Source: Cyanophora paradoxa (lineage: Eukaryota; Glaucocystophyceae; Cyanophorales; Cyanophoraceae). Taken from it: a stretch of 54,621 bases of DNA. Location: the NCBI GenBank assembly GCA_004431415.1, contig QPMI01000303.1, positions 1 to 54,621 of the forward strand, given 5' to 3'. How positions within the stretch are numbered: the stretch's first letter is position 1; each line of letters starts with the position of its first letter. Position numbers and translations under genes: made by a program. Under the pieces are notes generated by a model. That model saw only the letters and a program-made list of their open reading frames with translations. It was not told where the DNA came from and searched no databases. Positions 32,101 to 42,755 of this stretch are shown here, piece by piece.

Positions 32101-32641
32101 CCCGCCATGCCGCCCCCGCAGCCGCCCCCGCATTCGGTACGCGCCGGCCGCCCCGGACCGGATCAGGGCACCTCGTCCGTGTCTGTCTGCCTGCAGCTGA
32201 CCGGGTGCGGGCCCCGCGCGCAGCTCGCCGCCGCACCCGTCGCGCCCGCCCCGCCGGCGGAGGCGGCGTGGGCGCCCCGCCCCCGAAGCGCCTGCGCGCC
32301 GCCGACCGCGAGCGGGGCGGGGCCGGCGAGCGCGAGCGGCCGCCGGCGCAGCCGTCCAAGCCCTCGCCGGTGCGCCGCGGCGCACCCCGCCCCGCGCGGA
32401 GGCGCTGACGGGCGCGGGGCGCCGGCAGGCGAAGGAGCTTCGGGGGGCGAGGGAGGGGAGGGAGGGGGAGGAGCCGCCGGCGCCGGCGCCGAGGACGAGG
32501 GGGGGGAGGCGGGCCTCGCCGGCCCCTCCGGCCCCGCCGGCCCCGGGGGATGTGGAGGAGGCGCCTGCGGGGCCGCCGGCCCCGAGCGGCGGCATCCCCT
32601 CCATCCCCGAGATGATGGCCCACCTGAAGGACATCATCTGA
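29180..32641 (+). CDS. bZIP transcription factor with atypical basic region
   Basis: ATG 29180 begins MFAPQSDLYRQIYGAQPPQQ, then Gln/Ala/His-rich and Met/Pro-rich stretches and an acidic Ser block (ETPEDSDSSGDDGLDARYGN). Over a GTCCGC...GCAG intron follows the basic region VERRRARERESARRSRRRKK and zipper EQLENLEGTVRSLAEENDRL with leucines at seven-residue spacing, continuing RRRAAYRDLLKLQ. The usual Asn (N-x7-R) is Glu, codon 29778-29780. Downstream exons carry LSEEPIDEATTRRGVEAIRE, MAIRTLLHDLVQILQ, YKTEAMLWFVEHIGRFDPAD, a Gln-rich region, LTASDAAALSRGIVRSVVRA, GLHREMKAITFRLQQLRQDY, NEWRDLHEALHVRD and FAEQYTAAILQQIG, ending IPSIPEMMAHLKDII. This helical C-terminal half probably mediates regulation. 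It is nuclear by inference. The intron at 29978-30046 uses a GC donor. The stop TGA is part of the palindrome TGATCATGATC. Confidence 0.85.
29978..30046 (+). other. GC-AG intron in the bZIP gene
   Basis: Donor CAG|GCGCGC after KLQ, acceptor CAG|GAC, continuing THAREIKALEKL. The downstream exon agrees in frame only if this splice is used. Confidence 0.65.
31614..31641. repeat. Poly-C run of 28 bases in an intron
   Basis: This sits in a bZIP-gene intron immediately after the exon encoding NEWRDLHEALHVRD. It is C on the sense strand, like the other intronic homopolymers here. Confidence 0.9.
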
Positions 32642-33859
32642 TCATGATCGACCCCGAGGCCCCCGCGCGCTCCCCCGCCAGCCCCACCATCTTTAGTATC
32701 TTTAGTGCCGGTAGGCCTAGGCTAGTTCTAGTCCGCTACTAGGTTGGGTCATGCACACTACCGTAGTACAATTAGTTAGTTTCAACGGCCTCTGATTCAG
32801 TTCGGTGCTAGCCCGTTAGTTAATGAGCCTCGGAGCAGACACATGTACACCACACATACTTTGAAGGACCGTCGGACGTTTTCTTACCACCTTTACATCT
32901 CCTGAGATTTTACACAACTACAGTTGCAGACTCGTGCTTCTCGGTCTTCTAGTACTAATGCGTGTATTTATCATAGTATGCGTATTTGCAGACTCGTGCT
33001 TCTCGGTCTTCTAGTACTAATGCGTGTATTTATGCGTATACTGCGTGATGGAGGCTCGCCGAGTCGACTAGGTACGACTAGCCGGCTCGCACACCTCATG
33101 CATATGATGAGTAAATCTTCTTCCTCACCTATATATACTAAATTACACCGCGAAGCTTAAGAATGGGAACCGATATCGATGATCATGATCCATATGCATA
33201 ACCCCTTTTAGCTGTCGTGCCGCACTGCGGCAGTGCCCCGGCTCAGACTCGAAGAGCCGTCCCACGGTCCCTCCGGATCTGGCTCATGATCAGCCTCCGA
33301 GGCTCCGTCCAAGCTCTCGAGGGCCTCTCGCCCGGCGGCCCTCGAGGGCTTCTCGCCCTCCGAGGCTCGAGCGAGAGGCCCGCTGGCCGGCCCTGCGCAT
33401 GCCGCAGCTGCAGCCGCAGCCGCAGCGGCCAGCGTGAGCCCCGGCCGGTTGACGTTAGCATTCATGGGAGAGACCTGGCTGATCATGAGACTCCATGAAT
33501 CATGAATCATTTAACTTGAAGAAAATCTTCTGAGACGTTGACCTTACAGATTAGCTATGAAGCTCGAAGATGCCACGATGCCAATACTACTCCAGCACCA
33601 ACTTCTTTGACTCTCTAACTGTAATGGCAAAATCATCGTGCAACGAAGCAACAGGCTACGAACTACGTATACATCTGTGACACACAAAATTTTGCGCCTA
33701 GACACTGAACAATGCAACGCCTGCGGGCGCTCTGACATACATAGAAACTTCGAATTCGGGAAAACCCTATCCTTTGAAGAAGAACCGATCGTAAAGAATT
33801 GATTCGGGATGCGCCCGATCGGGAGCTCAAGGCTCGCCTCGGTTCGGGGGCCTGGGCCT
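32642..33859. other. Intergenic region, AT-rich
   Basis: A 1.2 kb gap between the 3' ends of the bZIP gene (+) and the RyR-domain gene (-). It holds a 48-base direct duplication (below), GATCATGATC at 33180-33189 and a CATGATCAG at 33286. A GC-rich island at 33220-33440 with CTCGAGGGCYTCTCGCC repeats has open frames on both strands, but nothing supports a gene. Confidence 0.55.
32924..33033. repeat. 48-base direct repeat, two copies
   Basis: Identical copies at 32924-32971 and 32986-33033 start TTGCAGACTCGTGCTTCTCG and end GCGTGTATTTAT. They are separated by 14 bases. Confidence 0.95.
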
Positions 33860-36014
33860 TCACTTGGCGATCCGGGGCCGGCTGGTGACGAAGCCGGCCT
33901 CGAGCGGGGTGAGGCGCTTGGGCGGCACGACCTCGAGCCCGCACGCCACCAGCAGCCGCAGCAGCGCCGCCCCGCCCCCGGCCCGCGTCAATATTAATCC
34001 CGTCCCGCGCACGCCTCTGCAGCTCGCGGGGCGCCGCTGCGGTCTGTAGCTAGTGCGGTCTGGGCAGGCCCAGGCCGCCCTCCAGATATGACTCAAACCG
34101 GGCTCGACGTCGACGTCGGACTCGGGGGGCGGGGCGGGGCGGGGCGGGGCGGGGGGGGGGGGGGGGGGGGGGGGGGGTTTGGGGCACCCTTGACGGCGTT
34201 CTGGGCCATGGCCTGCTGGTCGACGACCTCGAGGACGTCGGTCCGGGCGCGCCCCGCCTTTACCCGCTCCTGCACCGACAGGCACTCGTACGGCACCTGC
34301 GGGGGAGGGGGGGGGGGGGGGGGGCGTGAGGCTGCCCTGCCCGGCCTTGCGCGCGCTTGGGCGCGGGGCCGCAGGCGCACGAGGAGGTTGCTTATCTTGC
34401 GCTGCTTGATCTTGTCCGACCCGTACATGAACCCTGCAGGCGCGTGAGGGGGAGGCGGGGGCCAGGCGCGGGCGGGGCGGGGCGGACCCTCGCGCCTCTT
34501 CTTGCGGGCCCAGACCTCGTGGGCGTTGCGTGCGAGCAGGTCCACGAGCTGCTTCACCACGTCCTCGTCCTCCAGCCGCCCCGCCCCGCCCGCCCCGCCC
34601 CACCAGCCGCCCCCCGCCCCACCAGCCGCCGCCCCGCCCCTGCCCCCGGAACGCCTGCGCGGGAGGAGGAGGCGCGCGTCAGGTCTCGAGCCGGGCCGGG
34701 GCGCCCTCAATTCGATTGATTCTAACTCTCTGGGAGCGTGGCCGACCTTCATGTTCTCCCTGTACTTCTCCTCGTTGACCTTCAGCAGGATGTAGCCCTG
34801 CCCGGGGGCGAGGGTCGCACGAGAATCAAACGGGCCCGGCGGGCGGGCGCACGTCGGGGAGCCGCTTCCCCTAGACGCAGGCGTCCCAGCCGGGGTCCTT
34901 CAGCAGCGCCCCCTCCACCGGCCTCTCCGCGTCGCCGCCCTCCGGCGCCGCGAACTCGTACCTGCCGCCACGGGCGCCAGCGCGCTCGCTCGGACCCGAG
35001 GAGGGGCGAGGGGGAGGGGCGGGGTCCGCCGGACCTGCAGTACATGGCAGAGTAGAGGATCTGAGGCGGGCGCGGGCGCGGGCGTCGGAGGGGCGGGGAG
35101 CATGAGGTGGGAGGGGAGAAGGACGGCGGGGGGTACAGCGCTCCGTGCCCGGCCTCGAAAAAGCTCTCAGAGGCGAGAGGCAGGCGAGGGCGCACCGCTG
35201 CGCGCGGGTGTGCGGCTCACGATCAGGCGCGGTGGCGGGGCCGGGGAGGGGTGGCCCCGGGGCCGGGGGTGGGGCGGGGCGGGGCGGGCGGACCGACGGG
35301 GATGACCTGTATGGCGAGGGCCGCGAAGCGCAGCACGAAGACGACGTACAAGCAGAGCTCCCTGCGCCCCGACGCCCCCGGGGAACGCGTGTCAGCGGCG
35401 GGCGCGCGGCCGGGCTCCGCGCTAGCTCCACGGCACCGGTAGAGCTTCATCTGGGCGAGCTTCTTGCGCCACACGCGGAGGTAGATCTCCGTGGAGCGCA
35501 CGTCGAGCTTCATGTCCTGGAAGAGGCTGCGCGCGCGGGCGCCGGGGCGTCAGGCCAGGGCCGGGCGCGCGGGCGCGTGCGCGGCGCGCGCGCACTTGGA
35601 GATGGCAGTGACGACCGTGGCGGCCTTCTTGCCGCTCGCGTCCGCGGAGCTGGAGGTCTTCGGGAGCACCGGCTCCCGGGCCCGGTCCATAGACGCGGCC
35701 ACGTCGGCCTCCCTGGACGCCGGCGCCGGCGCGGGGCCGGAGCCGCGGCCGGCGGCCGTGGCGCGGCGCGTGCGGCCCGGCTGCTGCGCGCAGCCGTAGG
35801 CGTGGGCGAACGACGGAGTCATCTCGACCGCGACAGGCGACAGAGACGCTGGCCCCAGGGTCGCACTCGCGACGGAGCTTGCGACGTCGGCGGGGCGGTA
35901 GAACCCATCGCTCTCCACCGAAGCGGCTAGTGCCCCGTCTGAGAACGCATAGCGATCCGCGGATCGGGTTGACCGGGCGGGGCTGCTCGGGACATACAAC
36001 GACACGGCTTCCAT
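33860..36014 (-). CDS. Membrane protein with a RyR domain
   Basis: ATG 36014 (MEAVSLYVPSSPARSTRSAD) opens a long hydrophilic N-terminus. Next comes MKLDVRSTEIYLRVWRKKLA and, across an intron, a hydrophobic helix ELCLYVVFVLRFAALAIQVI, then ILYSAMYCR, RYEFAAPEGGDAERPVEGAL, WDACVGYILLKVNEEKYREN, and a good RyR domain: VVKQLVDLLARNAHEVWARK, GFMYGSDKIKQRKISNLL, VPYECLSVQERVKAGRARTD, VLEVVDQQAMAQ. The last exon ends LRLLVACGLEVVPPKRLTPL ... RPRIAK with TGA at 33860. RyR domains are short repeats first described in ryanodine receptors and also occur singly in microbial proteins. The combination with a preceding membrane helix suggests a membrane-anchored sensor or channel-related protein; ion transport itself is not shown. 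One intron contains a 27-base G run. Confidence 0.75.
34151..34177. repeat. Poly-G run of 27 bases in an intron
   Basis: Within an intron of the minus-strand RyR-domain gene, following GGGGC pentamer repeats (34127-34150). In sense orientation it is poly-C. Confidence 0.9.
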
Positions 36015-37463
36015 CGCGACGCGACGCGACGGCGACACGCGTACGCAGGACTTCGAAACGGCTTGCGAGCTGGGCGCGCCTAGGATCCGGAGCGAGCTCA
36101 AGTGTCGCCGGGAGCTCCATAGCGCTAGCCGCTGAGCGCTGCTGAGGCGTTCGGTGGTTCTCACGAGTCACGAACTGATCCGACACGCAGAGGCAAGGCC
36201 CGCGCGCAGGCGTACCCATGGCCATTACCAATGTTCGAGGGGTACGGCCGCACTCACAGTCATCAGCTAGCTAGCGCTATATATATATATATATACTAGT
36301 AATGTTTTATTGCATGCACTGTACTAGCAATGTGTTATTGCAATTGCGCGCATGCGCATTTGCACATGTATGAATGATGGCTCTACTCAAACGATCGCGA
36401 TTCGATGCATTTTGAAATCACAATTTAAATTCGATGATGGGGCCTGGGCCGCCTGGCCCGGCGGCGGGCGCATGATTATTGCATGATTCAACATACGAAA
36501 TACGTATATATGCACATGGATGTATGTATTGCATGATTGCATATATGTATATATATATCGTAGACGTCGATCGCGAAATTGACGCGAATCTATGATTCGC
36601 GATCGATGCGACCGTTAAATATAACGTTGCGACGTCGACGCGGACGCGTCGCGTCGTTCATTTACGTCATCAATCATGGATCGGATGTCGACGTGACGAC
36701 GTCTCGACCCGGAACTTCGGAATCGGCCTGCGCCGGGGTACAACGCTCTCGATCAGACGCCGGCGCGCGATCGTGCGGCCGCGCGCGGCCCGCGCGGCCG
36801 CACGCGGCGCCGGCCGGCTTGCTCGCTAGCAATATAGCGCATAGAGTACTAGTACTTCATAGCAAACGCGCAACTTCGCGGCGCCCGGCCGGCCGGCACC
36901 GGCGCACACTCGCAACACATGTACAGCGGCGCGCATGCGCGCAAGGCCGTGCGCGAGTGCGCAGCTCCGACGATCCCCTCGGCCGCTTAACAGCAGCGCA
37001 GGCTGCGCAGCAGCTAGCGCAGCAGCTATCAGCTGCAGCCTGGCAGGCGCCTGCAGCAGCGATCGTCGAGCTTCGCGGGTCGCGGGGTCGGGCACTTCTG
37101 GGGAACTCGGGGGCCAGCTGCAGTCAGGGCCGCCGCGGGAATCGCTAGCGCGTACGCAAACAGTTTGCGTTCTACGCGTACGGGATACGCAGAACGTACG
37201 CGCGACGCCTGCCGTCGACTGTCGCATTGTTGCCGCGTACACGCGCGTGCAACTAATTCTCTTGACGATCCATCAATATTGGGTTAGCTGCCAGTGCGCA
37301 CTGCGCAGCTGTGATCTTCTGCAGCTGCAGCTGTGAGAGTGCCGGGATGGCGGTACCGGTGGCGGTATGAGTGCGAAGCGCATATGCATATACGCAACGG
37401 AAGCGCAACACTACGAGTACCAGTAGAGCCGCGGCCTACCCAACGCCCGTGCACGCTCCAGAC
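36015..37463. other. Intergenic region, TA- and palindrome-rich
   Basis: This 1.45 kb region lies between divergent genes. It contains a TA microsatellite (36279-36296), two copies of a TACTAG...AATGTNTTATTGCA sequence (about 36294-36342), many overlapping CGATCG/GCATGC/ACGCGT palindromes, and a perfect hairpin ACGCAAAC-A-GTTTGCGT at 37154-37170. No gene is supported in it. Confidence 0.55.
36279..36296. repeat. TA dinucleotide microsatellite
   Basis: About nine TA units, directly after AGCTAGCTAGCGC. Confidence 0.9.
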
Positions 37464-38230
37464 ATGCATGTGCAGTCGATGTGAGTCGCCCCTTGCGCCG
37501 CGTGGTTCACTCCTCCTGTTCACTCGTGCACTGATCGCAGAGGCGCTTCATCCCTGAGCTCGAAGGAACACGAGCGCCTGAACGAGTTTCGTGGGAGCGC
37601 TGTCGCTCTGCTCGCGTCGATCGGCTCTGGCAACACGGATGCCTGGGTTGTCAAGGAGGAGCGTGAGGAGGTTGGCGACTACGGGTCAGTCAAGAGCTGG
37701 ATCATTGCGCGCGCCGCGTCGCGCGGGGGGCAGCCGACAGCGACCGCGTACATCGAGGACTTCGTGCTCCCGACCTCCGAGGCCACGTTCATGCGCTTCG
37801 TCTCTGGACCCACCTTTGTCCGTCACTGGCGGCTTGCATATCGCATTCGCCGTCATTCACCGTTTCGTTTCGCCGTGCAGGTGAAAGAGATATGCCCGAC
37901 TATCGTTTCCCAAACCACGCTGGTCGAGCTCGGCGGCCGAGACAAATTGGTGGTGCGCGCCAATTTTGCTTTGAGCCCCGCGCGCGTGTGCCGCGCATAC
38001 CGCTGAGCATGGAGCGGCAGCACCTCGTCAACGAGAGCCTCTGGCCGTTCCCGCGGCGCTGCATCACAGCGTTGAACACCACCGGCGTTTACGAGCACCC
38101 CGCGGCATCGGGCGGCCGCCGCGAGTCCTACTGGTACCTCGGCTGGAGCGGCGATCTTGCTCTCGAGTTGCCCTGCTGCGCGGTCTGTTCGACACGTGGC
38201 CCAGGCCGCACGCGGAAAAATAATTTATAG
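37464..38230 (+). CDS. Unrecognised protein, four short exons
   Basis: ATG 37464 (MHVQS) lies in a 17-base coding exon with a standard GTGAGT donor (intron 37481-37540). Exon 2 encodes LSSKEHERLNEFRGSAVALL, ASIGSGNTDAWVVKEEREEV, SVKSWIIARAASRGGQPTAT and YIEDFVLPTSEATFMRFVSG. A 63-base intron (37818-37880) joins this to VKEICPTIVSQTTLVELGGR, DKLVVRANFALSP. A stop then follows at 38004 unless a 26-base GC-AG intron (37982-38007) is removed, giving MERQHLVNESLWPFPRRCIT and YWYLGWSGDLALELPCCAVC to a TAG at 38228. GC content is lower than in neighbouring genes. The alternating strand-like segments recall lipid-binding START-type folds, but I cannot name the family. Confidence 0.55.
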
Positions 38231-38445
38231 TGCGGCCGCAGGTCTCGCCGGAAGCGACTCACGGGGCGGTATTTTTCTCTGCAATTGGGGGGACCGAGGG
38301 CGACGCCGACGCGCGAAGTTCGATTCGCGTCCGATTAGTCCTGCTGTGCGCAACGAATTTCGGCGTTGTCGGGATTCGATGATCCCGATCGATTTCCGCG
38401 GCTGAGGGCGGGCACGGGCGGGCGCGCAGGAAAGGCAACACTCCG

Positions 38446-41400
38446 ATGGGGACGCTGCTGTCGCTCCTGCCACAGAGCCTCGTCACGTCGCTCCGCGACA
38501 AGTTCGGTGCGCCCCGAAGAGCTGCGCCCCCGGATCCCGCGCCTCGCCGCCAACCGGGGCGCAGTGATGCTGATGGTGACGCGCTCGGGGCGGCGCATGC
38601 GCGCGTGGTGCGGGTCGGGGCGGCCGGAGGACCCGGCGACAGGGCAGGTCTTTGCCAACTCGAGGTCCGCCCCGCCCCGCCCCGCCCGGCTCCTCCAAGG
38701 GCGGGGCCCGGGGCAGGCGATGACCGCGCGCCCCAGCGAGCTCGCCAACATCACGAACGCGCTCGCCTCGATGAGCTTCTCCTCCGCCCCGCCCGCCCCG
38801 CCCCTCCGGTCCCCCCTCAGCCTCCCCCGTGCACCCCTGCCGCACGCCAACGCCCTTCCGATCGCAGCGAGTGGGCGATCCGCGCGCATGAGTGGTGCCC
38901 TTTCTACCCCCCCTCTCCCTTCCCCCCCCCTCTCCCTTCCCCCCCCCCCTCCCTTCCCCCCTCGCCCGGCATTCGCCCTCTCCGCTAACTCAAGCGGCCG
39001 GGGGCAGCGCCGCCGGGGACGTTGAGAAGGTTCTACCCCCGCTGACGGGCGCGTCGATGACGTCGCGCTCCTCTCGGTCCTGCTCCTCGTCTCCCGCCGG
39101 CTCGCCCTCCGAGCGGAGCCGCACCCCGAAGCGGCACACTCCGCTGTCCGCCCCGGCGCTCGACCGGCGCGAATCGGCGGCCGGGCCCCCTCCGAAGCGC
39201 TCGCGGGGGGCTGTGCACGCCGATGCCCCCCACCAGCGCGGCGCCAGGCGAGCCGGCTACCGCTCCCCCAGCGCCCCTCGCCCCGCCCCTCTCTAACCTG
39301 GCAGCCGCGGCCGCCCCGCAGCGCCGAGCCGAGGACGCGGTCGCCCGGCAGCCCCTCGCACTCACCGCTCCCGCTGGTGATCGGCGCCGGGCTCGCCTCG
39401 CTCTCCGTCGCATCCGCAGCGCACCCGCGGCCGCGCCCTCCCGACCCCCGCCCCCTGGCCCCCTCGTCCGCGGGGCCCTCCTCCGCCGCCCCGCCCGGCC
39501 CTCCCGGGCGGCCTGCGGCAGCGCGGACGGGACGGCGAGGGCGTGAGCCTCCCGGTGCCGCTCGGGCGGTGGGAGGCGGAGGCGGAGGCGGAGCCGGAGG
39601 CGGAGGCGGGGGCGTGCAGGGGCTGCCCGACGAGCTCCTCCTCGCCGTGCTCGCCCACCTCCCCGCCCCGATCTCGCCGCCGCCGCCCGCGTCTGCCGGT
39701 CCGCCCGCGCCCCGCCCCGCCCCCGCGCCCCGCCCCGCTGATCCGCCCCCGGGCAGGCGCTGGGCCGGCCTCGCCTCCTCCGACGCCCTCTGGCGCTCCC
39801 TGTACCTGAGGCGCCCGCCCCCGCCCGCCCCGCCCCGCCCCGCCCCGTTCCCGACCCCCCGCGCCTTCCCGCAGGCGCTGGGCTGTACCCCCGACACCGT
39901 CTCCGTGGAGGTCTCCGGGGCCTTCCGGCGGCAGGTCCGCGCGCTTCGTGCGGCTCTGGGCCGCCGGGGCGCCGACCGGCGCGCCGCAGGCGACGGCGTC
40001 GTCGAGCGCCGGCTCGACTCCGATGCGGGCCGATTCGCCCGAGCTCGCCGCGCCCGGCGCCCGGGGGCACGCCCTCCCCCGTCGGCGCCCCGCCGCCGTC
40101 TGCCCCCGCGCTGGCTTCCGGTGCGCGCGCGCCGCCCCGAGGCCACCGCCCCTCCCGCTTCGCTCGCGCCCGACGCGGCCTCCAGCCGCCGGCACCTCTC
40201 CGAGTGCAACTGGCGCGCGGGGCGCTGCGAGGTGCGGCGCGCGCGCCGGCGCCCCTGCGAGGGCGCGGCCGACGCTGCGGTGCGGCGGGGCAGGTGACGG
40301 CGGCGCGGGCGCACGGGCGGGCGGTGCGGGCGGTGGAGTTTTTGGACCCCGCAACCTTCCGCCAGGGCTCCGCCCTCTCGTCCGCCCCCGCCCGCCCCCG
40401 CGCCGCGGCGCGCGCCGGGGCCCGCCTCGAGCGCTGCTCGCGCGCAGGGCCTCGGTGGACGGCACCGTCAAGGTCTTCGAGCTGCGCCGCATGCAGTGCC
40501 TCCAGGCGAGCGAGCGAGCCGGCCGGCGCCGCCCTCCGCCCCCGCCGCCTCTGACGGGCGCCGGGGCGCCCAGACGGTGCCGTCGACGCGGACGGCGCTC
40601 GTGGCGATGTTCCTCCGCCGCGACCGCCTCTACTTCGCCTACAAGGGCCCGCCCCGCCGCGCGCCGCTGCCGCCGCCGGCGCGCGCCGCTGAGGCTCGGG
40701 GCAGACGGGGCGGTGGGGGCCTGGGACCTCGACTCGGGGACATCGAGTACAAGTTCGGGCGGGGCGGCTCGTCGCCCCGGAGCCCGGCGCCGCCGCCGCC
40801 GCCGGCCCGGGCCCGGGCCTCGCCCTCGAGCTCACCGACGCCCTCGTCGCCACCTTCGGCGCCGACGCCTCCGCCCGCCTCTACCGCGTACCCCCTCTGC
40901 GTGCGCCCCGGCCCCCGCACCCGCTCCGGCCCCGGCCCCGGCCCCGCGCGGCCTCGAGCCGGGCCCCGCAGGACGCAGGGCGCCTCCTCCCCCCCCTCGG
41001 CCCCCCTCGTCCCCGACGTCGTACTCTCGTGCGCGCGTACCCCCCTGCTTCGCCCCCGCCCCCGCCCCCGCGCCGCCCCCCTCGAGCGGCCGTGGCGCGC
41101 AGCGGGCATGCGGGGCGCGTCACGGCGGTGTCCCTGGCCTCGGAACCCTCTCTGCACCCCTGCCCCGTCGTCACCGGCGGCATCGAGGGCCTCATCAAGG
41201 TGCCACGACGCGTACCCCCCGGCGCCATCCCCCCCGCCCTCGGCTCAGGCGCGCTGGGCGGGCAGACGTGGGACGTGGAGACGGGGCGGTGCACGGGGAC
41301 GTGGGCGGGCCACTCGGCGGGGGTGCAGCAGCTGCGGCAGGAGGGCGCGCTGCTGCAGTCGGCGGGGCGCGACCGCACCGTCCGCGTCTTCGACACCCGC

Positions 41401-41948
41401 CTCCCCGCCCGCTCCGCCTGCGTCCTCCGCCTCGTCCGCCCCCGCCCCGCACCGCCCGCACCACCCGAGGCCGGCGGCTGAGGCGGGCGGGGCGGGGCGG
41501 GCAGGGCCACGGGGCGAAGGTGACGCGGTTCGACGCGGTGCGGGGGGCGATGATCGTGAGCGCCACCGACGACTGCGCCCTCCACGCCTTCGACGTCCGC
41601 ACCGGCGCCGCCCTCCAGCGGTCCGCCACCCCCGCGCCCTCTCCCGTGCCCTCCCTTCCCCCTCGAGCGGGCGGGGGCGGGCGCGGGGCAGGTTCTCGGG
41701 GGTGCTGGAGGCGCCGGTGACGGCGCTGCGGGCGACCTCGTACGAGCTCCTCACCGGCTGCCGCGACGGCTCCCTCTACATGTGGTCCTTCGGTGAGCGT
41801 CGCCCGATTTTGTGCGCCCGCGCGATCGAGGCGTCTCTCTCGAGCGCGCGCCGCCCCCGCAGATCCCTTCTTCATCCGCGTCCCCGGGCCCGGCGGCGCC
41901 CCGCGGCTGCCCCCGGACGTCACCTGGCCTGCCGCCCCCGGCCTCTGA
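38446..41948 (+). CDS. F-box / WD40-repeat protein, probable SCF substrate receptor
   Basis: ATG 38446 begins MGTLLSLLPQSLVTSLRDKF, followed by short exons (MLMVTRSGRRMRAWCGSGRP; LANITNALASMSFSS) and a Ser/Arg/Pro-rich linker. The F-box is GLPDELLLAVLAHLP plus DLAAAARVCR|RWAGLASSDALWRSLYL. Its two halves are in different frames because one base seems missing at about 39661-39671. Several WD40 blades follow: VTAARAHGRAVRAVEFLD, ASVDGTVKVFELRRMQCLQ, DGAVGAWDLDSG, GHAGRVTAVSLA, TWDVETGRCTGTWAGHSAGV, LLQSAGRDRTVRVFDTRLP, GHGAKVTRFDAVRGAMIVSA, DDCALHAFDVRTGAALQR, LLTGCRDGSLYMWSF. The end is DPFFIRVPGPGG ... and TGA at 41946. F-box/WD40 proteins link substrates to Skp1-cullin-1 ubiquitin ligases. 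The first exons (38446-39040) could belong to a separate small gene. Confidence 0.82.
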
Positions 41949-42755
41949 CGTCGCGTGCGCGAGCGCCCCGCCGACGCCCCGCTCGCTCGGCTCGCGTCTG
42001 TTCCGTGATTCCCTATCACGTGTGTAGCGCCCTTGTGATGCGCCCTTGTGTAGCTCGCCGTTTTGGTGTCGCGTGCGGTTTAGGCTCTTCAGCAAAGTGC
42101 CCTGCGCGTTTCATTGAGAGCATAATTTTCGATGAGCTCGGTCAGCTAGATAGCTCGTTCTAATCAGGCCAACGCATAGCGTTTCTATTCGGCAGAGAGA
42201 GTGCCCGCCCAATTTCATGGAGACCTTTACCTTACATTAGCTATATACAGTATACAGTAGCTCGTTGATAGCAGGCCGCGCCTAGGCATAACGTCTGTCC
42301 TCCAGATCTCAGACTAAATCAGGGCGTTTTTTCACTTTGTCTTTGGGGCCGCCCCCCTACCGGACCTACAGAAGGTTTTAAGTGGTAGACCTGCAGTTCA
42401 GCTTCACTCAGCGAGTTTCCTTCCCGGCGCCGCGGCGATGCATGCGCACTGCGCATGCGTCTGCCAAGGCTGCACGTTTCAGATGTTTTCAGTCTCCTTC
42501 CCGAAGCATTCGTTGATTGCGGCACACTATTGCTATAGCTAGCTATAGTACTCTCCGCAGCTGCCCCACGGCTGCCTGCGGCTGTGGCCGCCGTGCCACG
42601 GTGCACGATGGCCCGAGTTCCGTAGCTTCAGAAAGCCTTTATTCAGCCGGAGAGCCCTTGCGAATTGTACGCCCCGCGCGTGTATTTATTCGAGTCCCGT
42701 AAACCACTCGTACACCTGGTTTCGGGATCGAAAGCGCGGCCGGATACCCTAAAAG
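41949..42755. other. Intergenic region between convergent genes
   Basis: 0.8 kb of lower GC. It contains the 16-base perfect palindrome CTATAGCTAGCTATAG at 42533-42548 and a related TTAGCTATATACAGTATACA at 42237. No gene recognised. Confidence 0.55.

Noticed and set aside
32107-32742. Frame running past the bZIP stop codon
   Set aside because: The frame ending IPEMMAHLKDII at 32641 agrees with the upstream spliced exons; the other frame is a shadow created by GC-rich sequence.
33217-33510. Open frames on both strands in the GC-rich island between the bZIP and RyR genes
   Set aside because: Short repeats of CTCGAGGGCYTCTCGCC explain the openness; no intron signals or recognisable peptide.
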